From a bacterium (GTDB taxonomy: Bacteria > Bacillota > Clostridia > Oscillospirales > Oscillospiraceae), in the NCBI GenBank assembly GCA_004560305.1, contig SFVI01000005.1:1-61089 (forward strand): DNA of 61,089 bases, written 5' to 3'. The notes under the pieces are model-generated. The model made no database searches, was not told the origin of the DNA, and saw only the letters and a list, made by a program, of their open reading frames with translations. A program made the translations under genes and the position numbers. Each line of letters begins with the position of its first letter. Within the stretch, counting starts at the first letter, position 1. Shown piece by piece: positions 52,690 through 60,534 of this stretch.

Positions 52690-53673
52690 ATGGACAAGAA
52701 CGACTGCCTTGTTTCCATCCTTTGCACGGCCTATAACCACGAGCAGTACATCCGTTCCGCGCTGGAGAGCTTTGTAAGCCAGAAAACCGGCTTCGCCTTT
52801 GAGGTGCTGGTGAACGACGACGCCTCCTCCGACGGCACGGCGGCCATTATCCGGGAGTACGAAGAAAAGTACCCGGAGATCATCCGCCCCTTTTACCAGA
52901 AGGAGAATCAGTTTTCCAAGGGCATCGGCTATATCTACGAGAATATTTTCTACCCCCATGCCCGGGGGAAATACTTCGCCTTCTGCGAGGGGGACGATTA
53001 CTGGACGGACGAGAGCAAGCTGCAGCGGCAGGTGGACTTCCTGGAGAGCCACCCGGACTACAGCGCCTGCGTGCACAACACCACTCTGCACTACTGCAAC
53101 GGCAGCCGGCCGGACGAGCTGCTGATCCCCAGCCGGGGCGACCATGAGGTGCTCTATGAAAACGTAATCCACGGGCCCATCGACGCTTACCACACCAGTT
53201 CCCTGATGGCCCGGCGGGAGATCATTGTTCAGACGCCGGACTTCTACCGGGCGGCCACGGCCCACGGCTTTGCCGACTATGCCTGGGCGCTGCTGCTGCG
53301 GCTCAGCGGCGGGATCTGGTTCATTGACAGGAGCATGTCGGTGTACCGGCTGTTCAGCAATCAGGCGGCCTGGACCAGCGGCGTGGACAGGCAATATGAC
53401 AAGCTCAGGGGCTTTGTTCAGGGGAAGGTGGAGATGCTGAGGGCCTTTCTGCCCCACGCGCCGGCGGAAGTCCGGCCCCTGGTAGAGCAGGAGATCCTGG
53501 AGCGGGAGTTTGAGCTGATGTACATTGAGGGCCGGGACAAGGAGCAGCGGAAGGGCCCGTACCGCCAGATCCTCCGCCGCCAGAGCCGGAGCTACCGGCT
53601 GAAGAACTTTATCAAGAGCTATGTCCCCGGCCTGCAGCGTCTCTACCGCAGGCGGCAGGGCTATATCGACTGA
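52690..53673 (+). CDS. Family 2 glycosyltransferase, copy 1
   Basis: A 327-aa GT-A fold glycosyltransferase. LVSILCTAYNHEQYI (N-terminal strand), VNDDASSDGT (first DD) and FCEGDDYWTDESKL (the GDD metal site) are typical GT2. A C-terminal helical, Arg-rich part (YRQILRRQSRSYRLK) may bind membrane. It is the first gene of the glycan cluster and a close paralogue of the next gene, equal in length. The sugar is unknown. Confidence 0.93.
   Translation: MDKNDCLVSILCTAYNHEQYIRSALESFVSQKTGFAFEVLVNDDASSDGTAAIIREYEEKYPEIIRPFYQKENQFSKGIGYIYENIFYPHARGKYFAFCEGDDYWTDESKLQRQVDFLESHPDYSACVHNTTLHYCNGSRPDELLIPSRGDHEVLYENVIHGPIDAYHTSSLMARREIIVQTPDFYRAATAHGFADYAWALLLRLSGGIWFIDRSMSVYRLFSNQAAWTSGVDRQYDKLRGFVQGKVEMLRAFLPHAPAEVRPLVEQEILEREFELMYIEGRDKEQRKGPYRQILRRQSRSYRLKNFIKSYVPGLQRLYRRRQGYID
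53494..53598 (+). repeat. DNA-level duplicate tract, copy 1 (with 54494-54598)
   Basis: A 105-base tract near the 3' end of the first GT2 gene recurs exactly 1000 bases downstream in the second, with only two differences that I can find, while the rest of the genes is far more diverged. This points to gene conversion or strong constraint. Confidence 0.7.
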
Positions 53674-53692
53674 AGCAAGGGAGAAGTCAGAC

Positions 53693-54676
53693 ATGGAAAA
53701 AAGCAGCTGCATGGTGTCTATCCTGTGCACGGCCTATAATCATGAGCAATACATTGCCCAGACCCTGGATAGCTTTCTGAGCCAGCAGACGGACTTCCCC
53801 TTTGAGATTCTGGTCAGCGACGACGCCTCCACCGACGGCACGGCAGAGATTATCCGGGACTACGCCCTGCGGTATCCCGGGGTTGTGCGGGCCTTTCTGA
53901 TGAAGGAGAACATTTTCTCCAAGGGCGGCAACTTCTACACCGAATACTTCTTCCCCAACGCCAGGGGCAAGTACATCTGCATCTGCGAAGGGGACGACTA
54001 CTGGTGCGACGACAGCCGCCTGCAGCGGCAGGTGGACTTTCTGGAGGGCCACCCGGACTACAGCGCCTGCGTGCACAATACGCTGCTGCACTACTGCGAC
54101 GGCTCCGCCCCGGACCGGCCCCTGCTGGACCATGGGGAGGACATGGACCTGCCCATGGAGCTGATCCTGGCCGGGGCAGCCAAGGCCTATCACACCAGCT
54201 CCTTCACCGCCCGGGCGGAAATTCTGACGGACACCCAGGACTTTTATCATGTGGCCTACCGCTACGGCTTTACCGATCAGGCCAACGCCCTGTGGCTGCG
54301 GCTCAACGGAAAGATCCGTTATCTGGACCGGGTCATGTCCGTCTATCGGATCAACAGCAACGATGCGGCCTGGAGCTCCGGGGTGGACCACCAGTACGAC
54401 AAGCTGAAAAACTTCATTGTGGGCAGCCGGGAGATGCTGAAAGCCTTCCTGCCCCATGTGCCGGAGGAATACCGGGGCATGACGGAGCAGGCCATCCTGG
54501 AGCGGGAGTTTGAGCTGATGTACATTGAGGGCCGGGACAAGGAGCAGCGGAAGGGCCCCTACCGGCAGATCCTCCGCCGCCAGAGCCGGAGCTACCGGAT
54601 CAAAAACTTTGTGAAATGCTACTTCCCCGCCTTGCAGCGGCTTTACCGCCGGGGCCGGGGCTACGGAGATGTTTGA
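53693..54676 (+). CDS. Family 2 glycosyltransferase, copy 2
   Basis: A 327-aa paralogue of copy 1: MVSILCTAYNHEQYI, VSDDASTDGT, CEGDDYWCDDSRLQRQ, and the same Arg-rich tail. The ATG at 53693 after GGGAG gives a product equal to copy 1 in length; the ORF runs further upstream only by chance. The stop overlaps the flippase start by one base (TGATG). The two enzymes probably add consecutive or alternative sugars. Confidence 0.93.
   Translation: MEKSSCMVSILCTAYNHEQYIAQTLDSFLSQQTDFPFEILVSDDASTDGTAEIIRDYALRYPGVVRAFLMKENIFSKGGNFYTEYFFPNARGKYICICEGDDYWCDDSRLQRQVDFLEGHPDYSACVHNTLLHYCDGSAPDRPLLDHGEDMDLPMELILAGAAKAYHTSSFTARAEILTDTQDFYHVAYRYGFTDQANALWLRLNGKIRYLDRVMSVYRINSNDAAWSSGVDHQYDKLKNFIVGSREMLKAFLPHVPEEYRGMTEQAILEREFELMYIEGRDKEQRKGPYRQILRRQSRSYRIKNFVKCYFPALQRLYRRGRGYGDV
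54494..54598 (+). repeat. DNA-level duplicate tract, copy 2 (with 53494-53598)
   Basis: Partner of the tract at 53494-53598, offset exactly 1000 bases. See that entry. Confidence 0.7.
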
Positions 54677-56133
54677 TGGATAACAGCAGGCAAAAGGTCA
54701 TATCCAACCTGATCTGGCGCTTTATGGAGCGCTGCGGCTCCCAGGTAATTTCCTTCGTGGTGTCGGTGGTGCTGGCAAGGCTGCTGGCGCCGGAGCTGTA
54801 CGGCTCCATCGCCCTGGTGACGGTGATCACCTCTGTTTTGCAGGTGTTTGTGGACAGCGGCATGGCCAACGCCCTGATCCAGAAAAAGGACACCGACGAC
54901 CTGGACTATTCCTCGGTGTTTTACTTCAACCTGGTCTTTTGCCTGATCCTCTATATCGGGCTGTTCTTCGCCGCGCCGCTGATCAGCCGGATCTACAAGG
55001 ACTTGAGTCTGGTGCCGGTGATCCGGGTGCTGGGGCTGACGCTGGTGGTTTCCGGCGTGAAGAACGTGCAGCAGGCCTATGTGTCCAAGACCATGCAGTT
55101 TCGCCGCTTCTTCTTCGCCACCCTGGGGGGCACGGTGTTCTCCGCGGTGGTGGGCATCGGTATGGCCTACGGCGGCTGCGGTGTCTGGGCGCTGGTGATG
55201 CAGCAGCTGCTGAACGCCGCCGTGAATACCGCCATTTTGTGGGTCACGGTGGGCTGGAAGCCGAAACGGATGTTTTCCTTCCGGCGGCTGGCCGGGCTGA
55301 TCTCCTTCGGGTGGAAGCTGCTGGTGTCCGCCCTGCTGGACACGGTATACAACAAGCTGTACCAGCTGGTGGTGGGCGTGGTCTATTCCTCCGCCGACCT
55401 GGCCTATTACAACAAGGCCGATCAGCTGCCGGTGCTGGTGGTGGAGAACATCAATTCCTCCATTGACAGCGTGCTGCTGCCGGTGCTGTCCGCCCAGCAG
55501 GACAAGCGGGAGCAGGTGCGGGAGATGACCCGGCGGGCCATCAAAATGAGCACCTATGTGATGATGCCCATGATGGCGGGGCTGGCCGCCTGCGCCGAGC
55601 CGCTGGTGCGGCTGCTACTGACGGAAAAGTGGCTGCCCTGCGTGCCCTATATGCAGATCTTCTGCGTGTGCTACGCCTTCTACCCCCTGCATACCGCCAA
55701 TCTCAACGCCATCAAGGCCATGGGCCGCAGCGATATGTTTCTGATCCTGGAGATCATCAAGAAGGCCGTGGGCTTCCTGGCCCTGGTGATCACCATGCGG
55801 ATGGGCGTGATCTACATGGCACTGAGCCGTGTCTTCACCGGCGTTCTGGCCCAGATCATCAACGCCTGGCCCAACAGCCGGCTGCTGAACTACCCCTATC
55901 TCCAGCAGCTGCGGGATATGCTGCCGGCCATCCTGCTGTCCACGGCGATGGGCCTGCTGGTGTACACGCTGAATTTTTTGGGTCTGGGAGATTTTGCCAC
56001 CCTGGCTCTGCAGGTGCTGGCGGGGGTGGGGATCTACCTGCTGGGCTCCCTGCTCTTTAAGCTGGACAGCTTCCGCTATATTCTGTCCATTCTGAAAAAT
56101 CTGCTGCACCGGGGCGGTGCGGCAAAGGAGTGA
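54676..56133 (+). CDS. Wzx/TuaB-type polysaccharide flippase
   Basis: A 485-aa MOP-superfamily exporter with 12-14 transmembrane helices. The opening NLIWRFMERCGSQVISFVVS, then LARLLAPELYGSIAL, and SRIYKDLSLVPVIRVLGL match the polysaccharide transporter family (TuaB, WzxC-like). It would flip a lipid-linked oligosaccharide across the membrane. ATG 54676 overlaps the GT2 stop. No Wzy-type polymerase is in the cluster. Confidence 0.9.
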   Translation: MDNSRQKVISNLIWRFMERCGSQVISFVVSVVLARLLAPELYGSIALVTVITSVLQVFVDSGMANALIQKKDTDDLDYSSVFYFNLVFCLILYIGLFFAAPLISRIYKDLSLVPVIRVLGLTLVVSGVKNVQQAYVSKTMQFRRFFFATLGGTVFSAVVGIGMAYGGCGVWALVMQQLLNAAVNTAILWVTVGWKPKRMFSFRRLAGLISFGWKLLVSALLDTVYNKLYQLVVGVVYSSADLAYYNKADQLPVLVVENINSSIDSVLLPVLSAQQDKREQVREMTRRAIKMSTYVMMPMMAGLAACAEPLVRLLLTEKWLPCVPYMQIFCVCYAFYPLHTANLNAIKAMGRSDMFLILEIIKKAVGFLALVITMRMGVIYMALSRVFTGVLAQIINAWPNSRLLNYPYLQQLRDMLPAILLSTAMGLLVYTLNFLGLGDFATLALQVLAGVGIYLLGSLLFKLDSFRYILSILKNLLHRGGAAKE

Positions 56134-56139
56134 GTTTCC

Positions 56140-57426
56140 ATGGCTGAGGTCAGGAAGGTGCTGGTGTTCCCCGCCGGGACGGAGATCGCCTTTGAGATCC
56201 ATCATGCGCTGCGCTACAGCAAGTTTGTCAAGCTCTACGGTGCCACCAGCGTGGCCTGCCATGCGGATTTTGTGTTTGAAAACTGCGTGGAGGGCCTGCC
56301 CTACGTGGATGAGCCAGGGCTGATCGACCGGCTCAACCAGGTGATCGACGAATTCGCCATCGACTATGTCTATCCCGCCCATGACAGCGCGGTGCTGACC
56401 CTGACCCGGGAACAGGACCGGCTGCATGCCAAGGTGGTGACTTCGGACCTGGAGACGGTGGAGATCTGCCGCTCCAAAAACCTGACCTATGACCATCTCC
56501 GGGGCGCGGAATATCTGCCCCGCTTCTATGCCGGTGCGGAGGAGATCCGGGAGTACCCGGTGTTCATCAAGCCCTCGGTGGGCCAGGGCTCCGTAGGCGC
56601 CCGGCGCATCGACGACCGGGCCGCCCTGGAGGAGGCCCTGGCCGACGGGGTGGAATACGCCATCTGCGAGTATCTCCCCGGGCAGGAGTTCACCGTGGAC
56701 TGCTTTACCGACCGGCACGGGGCGCTGCGCTATGTGGGGTCCCGCTCCCGGGACCGGATCCGCAGCGGCATCGCTGTGCGCAGCCATTTCCTGCCGGAGG
56801 ATCAGCGGATCAACCAGATCGCGGAGGACCTGAACCGCCGCTTCCGTTTCAACGGCGCCTGGTTCTTCCAGCTGAAGGAAAACGGCCAGGGGCAGTTCCG
56901 GCTGATGGAGGTGGCCCCCCGCATCGCAGGTACCATGGGCGCCACCCGCAACCGGGGCGTCAACATGCCGCTGCTGACCCTCTACAACATGTGGGGCTAT
57001 GACGTGGATATTATCGATAACGGCAGCGACCTGCTGCTGGACCGGGCCTTTATCAGCCGGTTCAAGAGCGGCCTCCGCTATGAGAACGTGTATGTGGACT
57101 TTGACGACACCATGGTGCTGCGGGGTCAGGTGAACCCGGAGCTGATGGCCTTTCTCTACCAGGCAAAAAATCAGGGCAAGAAGCTGTTCCTGATCTCCAA
57201 GCACGCGGGGGATCTGGACGGAGAGCTGCAGCGCTTCTGCATCCATCCCGGTCTGTTTGACCGGATCATCCGCCTTGACCAGGGGGAGAGCAAGCTGCCC
57301 TACATCCAGGCCGGTTCTATTTTTATCGACGACTCTTTTGCCGAACGCCGGCGCATCCATGAAGGCTGCGGCGTGCCGGTTTTTGACCTGGACATGATCG
57401 AAAGCCTGATCGACTGGCGGGCCTGA
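56140..57426 (+). CDS. ATP-grasp ligase fused to HAD-like phosphatase domain
   Basis: A 428-aa two-domain protein. Residues 1-310 are an ATP-grasp ligase: VFIKPSVGQGSVGARRI (ATP-binding lysine loop), AICEYLPGQEFTVDCF, and FRLMEVAPRIAGTMGATRN (metal ligands). From about 315 a HAD-like domain follows: VYVDFDDTMVL (motif I DxD), LFLISKHAG (motif II) and SIFIDDSFAERR (motif IV). Such a ligase makes an amide or ester by carboxyl activation. In a glycan operon it may attach an amino acid to a sugar. AAGGAG precedes the ATG. Confidence 0.82.
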   Translation: MAEVRKVLVFPAGTEIAFEIHHALRYSKFVKLYGATSVACHADFVFENCVEGLPYVDEPGLIDRLNQVIDEFAIDYVYPAHDSAVLTLTREQDRLHAKVVTSDLETVEICRSKNLTYDHLRGAEYLPRFYAGAEEIREYPVFIKPSVGQGSVGARRIDDRAALEEALADGVEYAICEYLPGQEFTVDCFTDRHGALRYVGSRSRDRIRSGIAVRSHFLPEDQRINQIAEDLNRRFRFNGAWFFQLKENGQGQFRLMEVAPRIAGTMGATRNRGVNMPLLTLYNMWGYDVDIIDNGSDLLLDRAFISRFKSGLRYENVYVDFDDTMVLRGQVNPELMAFLYQAKNQGKKLFLISKHAGDLDGELQRFCIHPGLFDRIIRLDQGESKLPYIQAGSIFIDDSFAERRRIHEGCGVPVFDLDMIESLIDWRA

Positions 57427-57443
57427 AGGATAAGGAGGAAGCT

Positions 57444-58004
57444 ATGAACAGTTTTTACAGTCCGGAAGAACTGAAAAGCCTGGGGCTGAAGGAATACGGC
57501 GAGAACGTGCTCATCAGCCGCAAGTGCAGCATCTACGGGGCGGAGAACATCCGCTTGGGCAGTCATGTCCGCATTGACGATTTCTGCGTGCTCAGCGGCA
57601 AGGTGGAGCTGGGCAATTATGTGCATATCGCGGCCAGCTGCCTGCTCTACGGCGGCAGCGCCGGCATCACCTTCGGGGATTACACCACCATCTCCTCCCG
57701 TGGGGCCGTCTACGCCATCAGCGACGATTACTCCGGCGAGCACATGACCAATCCCCTGCTGCCGGATAAGTATCGGGCGGTGATCAAGCAGCCGGTGTCC
57801 ATCGGGAAGCACTGCATCATCGGCAGCGGCTGCACCATCCTCCCCGGCGTGGAGCTGGGGGAGGGCTGCTCCGTTGGCTCCATGAGTCTGGTGAACCGCA
57901 GCGCGGAGCCCTGGGGCGTCTATGTGGGCATCCCCGCCCGCCGGGTGAAGGAGCGCAGCCGGAAGCTGCTGGAATACTGCGCCGAATTTGAAAGTCAGCT
58001 GTAA
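57444..58004 (+). CDS. Hexapeptide-repeat sugar acyltransferase
   Basis: A 186-aa left-handed beta-helix enzyme. Hexapeptide repeats run from about 25 to 150 (ISRKCSIYGAENIRLGSHV, ITFGDYTTISSRG, VSIGKHCIIGSGCTILPGV). The sequence matches acetyltransferases that modify sugar amines or hydroxyls. It lies directly before the aminotransferase gene, so the pair could aminate and N-acylate a nucleotide sugar, as FdtB and FdtC or PglE and PglD do. AGGAGG precedes the ATG. Confidence 0.88.
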   Translation: MNSFYSPEELKSLGLKEYGENVLISRKCSIYGAENIRLGSHVRIDDFCVLSGKVELGNYVHIAASCLLYGGSAGITFGDYTTISSRGAVYAISDDYSGEHMTNPLLPDKYRAVIKQPVSIGKHCIIGSGCTILPGVELGEGCSVGSMSLVNRSAEPWGVYVGIPARRVKERSRKLLEYCAEFESQL

Positions 58005-58019
58005 GCTGAAGGAGAAACT

Positions 58020-59120
58020 ATGAACGATATGATCAATGTGACCCGCTCGTCCCTGCCGGACTATGAGGAGTTCTGCCGGGAGATCGCGGATATCTGGGAC
58101 AGCCACTGGCTCACCAACATGGGTGCAAAGCACCAGCAGCTGGAGGCCGCTCTGGCCGAATACTGGGGCGCGGAAAATGTGGCGCTGCTGACCAACGGGC
58201 ACCTGGCCCTGGAGAACATCATCCAGGCCATGGAGCTGCGGGGCGAGATCATCACCTCCCCCTACACCTTCGCCTCCACTACCCATGCCATCGTCCGCTG
58301 CGGCTGCACGCCGGTGTTCTGTGACATTGAGCCGGAGAACTTTACCATGGACCCGGCCAAAATTGAGGCCCTGATCACCGACAGGACCGTGGCCATCCTG
58401 CCCATCCATGTCTACGGAAACCTCTGCGACACGGAGGCCATTGAGGCCATCGCCAAAAAGCACGGCCTGAAGGTGATCTACGACGGGGCCCACTCCTTCG
58501 GTGTGAAGAAAAACGGCGTCAGCTCCGCCTGCTTCGGGGATGCCACCATGTTCTCCTTCCATGCCACCAAGGTCTTTAACACCATCGAGGGCGGCGCCCT
58601 CTGCTTCAGGGACAAAGCGCTGAAGCAGAGAATCAACGACCTGAAGAATTTCGGCATCCACGGGCCGGAGTCCGTACCCTTCGTGGGGGGCAACGCCAAG
58701 ATGAACGAGTTCTGCGCCGCCATGGGGCTTTGCAACCTGCGGCATCTGGATGCCTGGCTCCAGCAGCGCAAGGCAGTGGTGGAGCGCTACCGCCAGCATC
58801 TGGAGGGCGTGCCCGGCCTGAAGCTGAACCGGGAGCAGCCGGGAGTGGAATCCAATTACGCCTACTTCCCGGTGGTGTTCGACGGCTACAAGTATGACCG
58901 GGATCAAGTCTTTGCCCGGCTCAACGAGAACGGTATTGTGGCCCGGAAGTATTTCTACCCGGTGACCAACGCTTTCGAATGCTATGCCGGCCTACCTGGC
59001 TTTGACCCGGCGCTGACCCCGGTGGCAAGCGATGTGGCGGCGCGGGTGCTGACCCTGCCCCTGTACCCGGAGCTGCCCCTGGAGGATGTGGATCGGATCT
59101 GCCGGCTGATCCTGGACTGA
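58020..59120 (+). CDS. DegT/DnrJ/EryC1/StrS aminotransferase
   Basis: A 366-aa PLP enzyme that transfers an amino group to a keto sugar nucleotide. TNGHLALENIIQAMEL near residue 60, YDGAHSFGV (Asp for PLP nitrogen) and FSFHATKVFNTIEGGAL (PLP lysine in HATK) are present. Full length. It closes the glycan operon. The matching dehydratase that supplies the keto sugar is not in the window. GGAG lies seven bases before the ATG. Confidence 0.95.
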   Translation: MNDMINVTRSSLPDYEEFCREIADIWDSHWLTNMGAKHQQLEAALAEYWGAENVALLTNGHLALENIIQAMELRGEIITSPYTFASTTHAIVRCGCTPVFCDIEPENFTMDPAKIEALITDRTVAILPIHVYGNLCDTEAIEAIAKKHGLKVIYDGAHSFGVKKNGVSSACFGDATMFSFHATKVFNTIEGGALCFRDKALKQRINDLKNFGIHGPESVPFVGGNAKMNEFCAAMGLCNLRHLDAWLQQRKAVVERYRQHLEGVPGLKLNREQPGVESNYAYFPVVFDGYKYDRDQVFARLNENGIVARKYFYPVTNAFECYAGLPGFDPALTPVASDVAARVLTLPLYPELPLEDVDRICRLILD

Positions 59121-59132
59121 TTGGGTAATAAT

Positions 59133-59173
59133 GAACACCGCCGCCGGAGACCTGGTCTCCGGCGGCGGTGTTC
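59133..59173. terminator. Long hairpin after the glycan operon
   Basis: A near-perfect 20-bp inverted repeat, gaacaccgccgccggagacc with its complement around a single T. No strong T-run follows on either side. It lies between the converging aminotransferase and FeoB-type small gene. Confidence 0.65.
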
Positions 59174-59185
59174 GTTTGGGTTTGC

Positions 59186-59356
59186 TTATCTTTTCCTGTC
59201 CACCCGCAGTTCACTGCGGTGGCAGAAGTTTCTGTTGCCGCAGGTGGCGCAGCCCCGTCCGCAGCCCCGTTTTTTGGCCTGATTGGTTTTCAGCACCAGG
59301 TATCCCGCCGGCACGAAGCAGGCCAGAAGCAGCAGCGCGATATATACGTATTCCAT
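59186..59356 (-). CDS. FeoB-associated Cys-rich membrane protein-like
   Basis: A 56-aa protein: one transmembrane helix (about 3-24), a short basic linker, and a Cys-rich cytoplasmic tail CGRGCATCGNRNFCH. This is the layout of the small Cys-rich protein often encoded behind feoB, which may help ferrous iron import. No feoA or feoB is near, so the role is uncertain. GGGGAGG stands before the ATG at 59356; the ORF upstream is longer but unlikely. Confidence 0.65.
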   Translation of the reverse strand: MEYVYIALLLLACFVPAGYLVLKTNQAKKRGCGRGCATCGNRNFCHRSELRVDRKR

Positions 59357-59383
59357 CGGTTCCTCCCCTTTTCCCGGATTCTT

Positions 59384-59412
59384 TTGCTTTTTTCCTGTCT
59401 CTATGGTACAAT
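59384..59412 (+). promoter_or_regulatory. Promoter of the interrupted tyrosine phosphatase gene
   Basis: TTGCTT (59384-59389), a 17-base spacer and TACAAT (59407-59412) with extended TGG. It would now drive transcription into the mobile element. Confidence 0.65.
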
Positions 59413-59459
59413 GTTTTCCGTCGTATTTTTGATGCACAGGCAACAGTGAGGGAAGGATC

Positions 59460-59495
59460 ATGACAAGAATTTTATTCGTTTGCCACGGCATATGA
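59460..59495 (+). pseudogene. Low-molecular-weight protein tyrosine phosphatase, 5' fragment
   Basis: After GGAAGG, an ATG at 59460 opens MTRILFVCHG, then I and a stop. The ten residues are the canonical N-terminus of low-molecular-weight tyrosine phosphatases, whose active-site loop continues C-H-G-N-x-C-R-S. The similarity breaks exactly after CHG, where AT-rich element sequence begins. So the gene looks split by an insertion at about 59489. The rest should lie beyond the window. Confidence 0.72.
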
Positions 59496-59653
59496 CGCTT
59501 TTACCCGACCAGAATAAGATAAACTAAATTACACCGGGGTTTATGGCCGGAGTGTACTTCACCAGTACCTCAATCCCCTGTTTTTCAGAAGAGTTCGATT
59601 TGACGAGAAATCTATGATCAGCCCCTGAAAAGGGCAGAAGAAAGGACTCTATT

Positions 59654-60124
59654 ATGGCCAGAACAACCAAAACCCCGTCTTATGCGCCAGACATTCCGGA
59701 GCGCAAAACCATAAGAAAGACTGCCTCTTCCGCACAGAAGAGCGCTACAGCAAAGAAAGCAGAAGCAGCTCAGCTCGAAATCGAGGAAACAAAGGCGAGC
59801 ACTACCGACAGAGCTGCCGCTGCAAAGAAGAAGCAGAGCCGTCCTGCAAAGAAAGCAGAACGGGCACCGCAGAAACCGATCATGTCTGAGTATGTTGAAC
59901 AGAAGCCTGAGTTCATTGCGTTGAAGCAGCTGCAGATTCCGTTCTATGAAAGATATCTGCTGACGGTTGAAGAGACCAGCGCATACTTCCATATTGGTTC
60001 CAAGAAGATGTACGAGATGATCCATGAAAATCCGGAAGCACCATGGCTGCTGCTCAACGGAAACCGGAAAATGATCAAGCGCGAGATGTTCGCCCGCTGG
60101 ATCGACCAGCAGACGGTAATCTGA
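59654..60124 (+). CDS. xis: Tn916-type excisionase with basic N-terminal extension
   Basis: A 156-aa protein. The C-terminal 62 residues (about 95-156) match the Tn916 Xis family: IPFYERYLLTVEETSAYF, then IGSKKMYEMIHENPEAPWLL, and NGNRKMIKREMF, a winged-helix DNA-binding fold. The N-terminal about 90 residues are Lys/Ala/Ser/Thr-rich and look disordered; the family is normally about 67 aa. It helps an integrase to excise the element. GAAAGGA stands before the ATG. The usual int gene does not follow. Confidence 0.85.
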   Translation: MARTTKTPSYAPDIPERKTIRKTASSAQKSATAKKAEAAQLEIEETKASTTDRAAAAKKKQSRPAKKAERAPQKPIMSEYVEQKPEFIALKQLQIPFYERYLLTVEETSAYFHIGSKKMYEMIHENPEAPWLLLNGNRKMIKREMFARWIDQQTVI

Positions 60125-60429
60125 GAAAACTTTATAGAGATAGTAATGCCTCCCGATGGTTCATGAGACTATCGGGAGGATTTTATATGCTGTATGTTTT
60201 CGGGGCGTTTCAGGCTCCGGAATGCACCCGTACGGGTCGATGTTGGAAGGTAAATATCGTTGGGTGGTATAGATATATCCCTGACAGATTTGAGCTTCAG
60301 AAAATGGAGTAGGTGCTCCATTCTTTGAAAGGGTAAATGCACCGATTAACAGCAGCTGATACGATCAAATATCGATAGCCCAAGTGTCGCCATGAGACGA
60401 CATTTAATGTCGAAATTGAGAATTGCAAG
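60125..60429 (+). other. Non-coding stretch inside the element
   Basis: No gene supported. A hairpin cctcccgat (60148-60156) with atcgggagg (60170-60178) and then TTTT would end the xis transcript. A second, smaller hairpin aatggag / ctccatt lies at 60303-60322. The remaining sequence shows nothing I can name. Confidence 0.5.
60148..60183 (+). terminator. Terminator-like hairpin after xis
   Basis: A 9-bp stem cctcccgat / atcgggagg, 13-base loop, then attttat. Its position just after the excisionase gene fits a terminator. Confidence 0.6.
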
Positions 60430-60458
60430 TTGAAAAATGCAACAGTTTGTGATATGAT
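60430..60458 (+). promoter_or_regulatory. Promoter of the XRE/type I R-M operon
   Basis: TTGAAA at 60430-60435, a 17-base spacer and TATGAT at 60453-60458. The start of transcription would lie near 60465, directly before the tandem repeat. Confidence 0.7.
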
Positions 60459-60467
60459 GAATGTTAG

Positions 60468-60505
60468 TTTGAGATACTATACCAACTTTGAGATACTATA
60501 CCAAC
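60468..60505 (+). repeat. Perfect 19-bp tandem repeat, likely operator
   Basis: tttgagatactataccaac occurs twice head to tail (60468-60486 and 60487-60505). It lies between the promoter and the XRE gene start (60535), where binding of the XRE protein would block transcription. Confidence 0.72.
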
Positions 60506-60534
60506 ATGGTTCAGATACGTTAGGAGAACTAATT

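Noticed and set aside
59524..59653. A minus-strand open frame ending in IEVLVKYTPAINPGVI before the junction
   Set aside because: No start codon with a binding site is seen, it overlaps the leader of xis, and no family is recognised. It could still be a remnant of an element protein.
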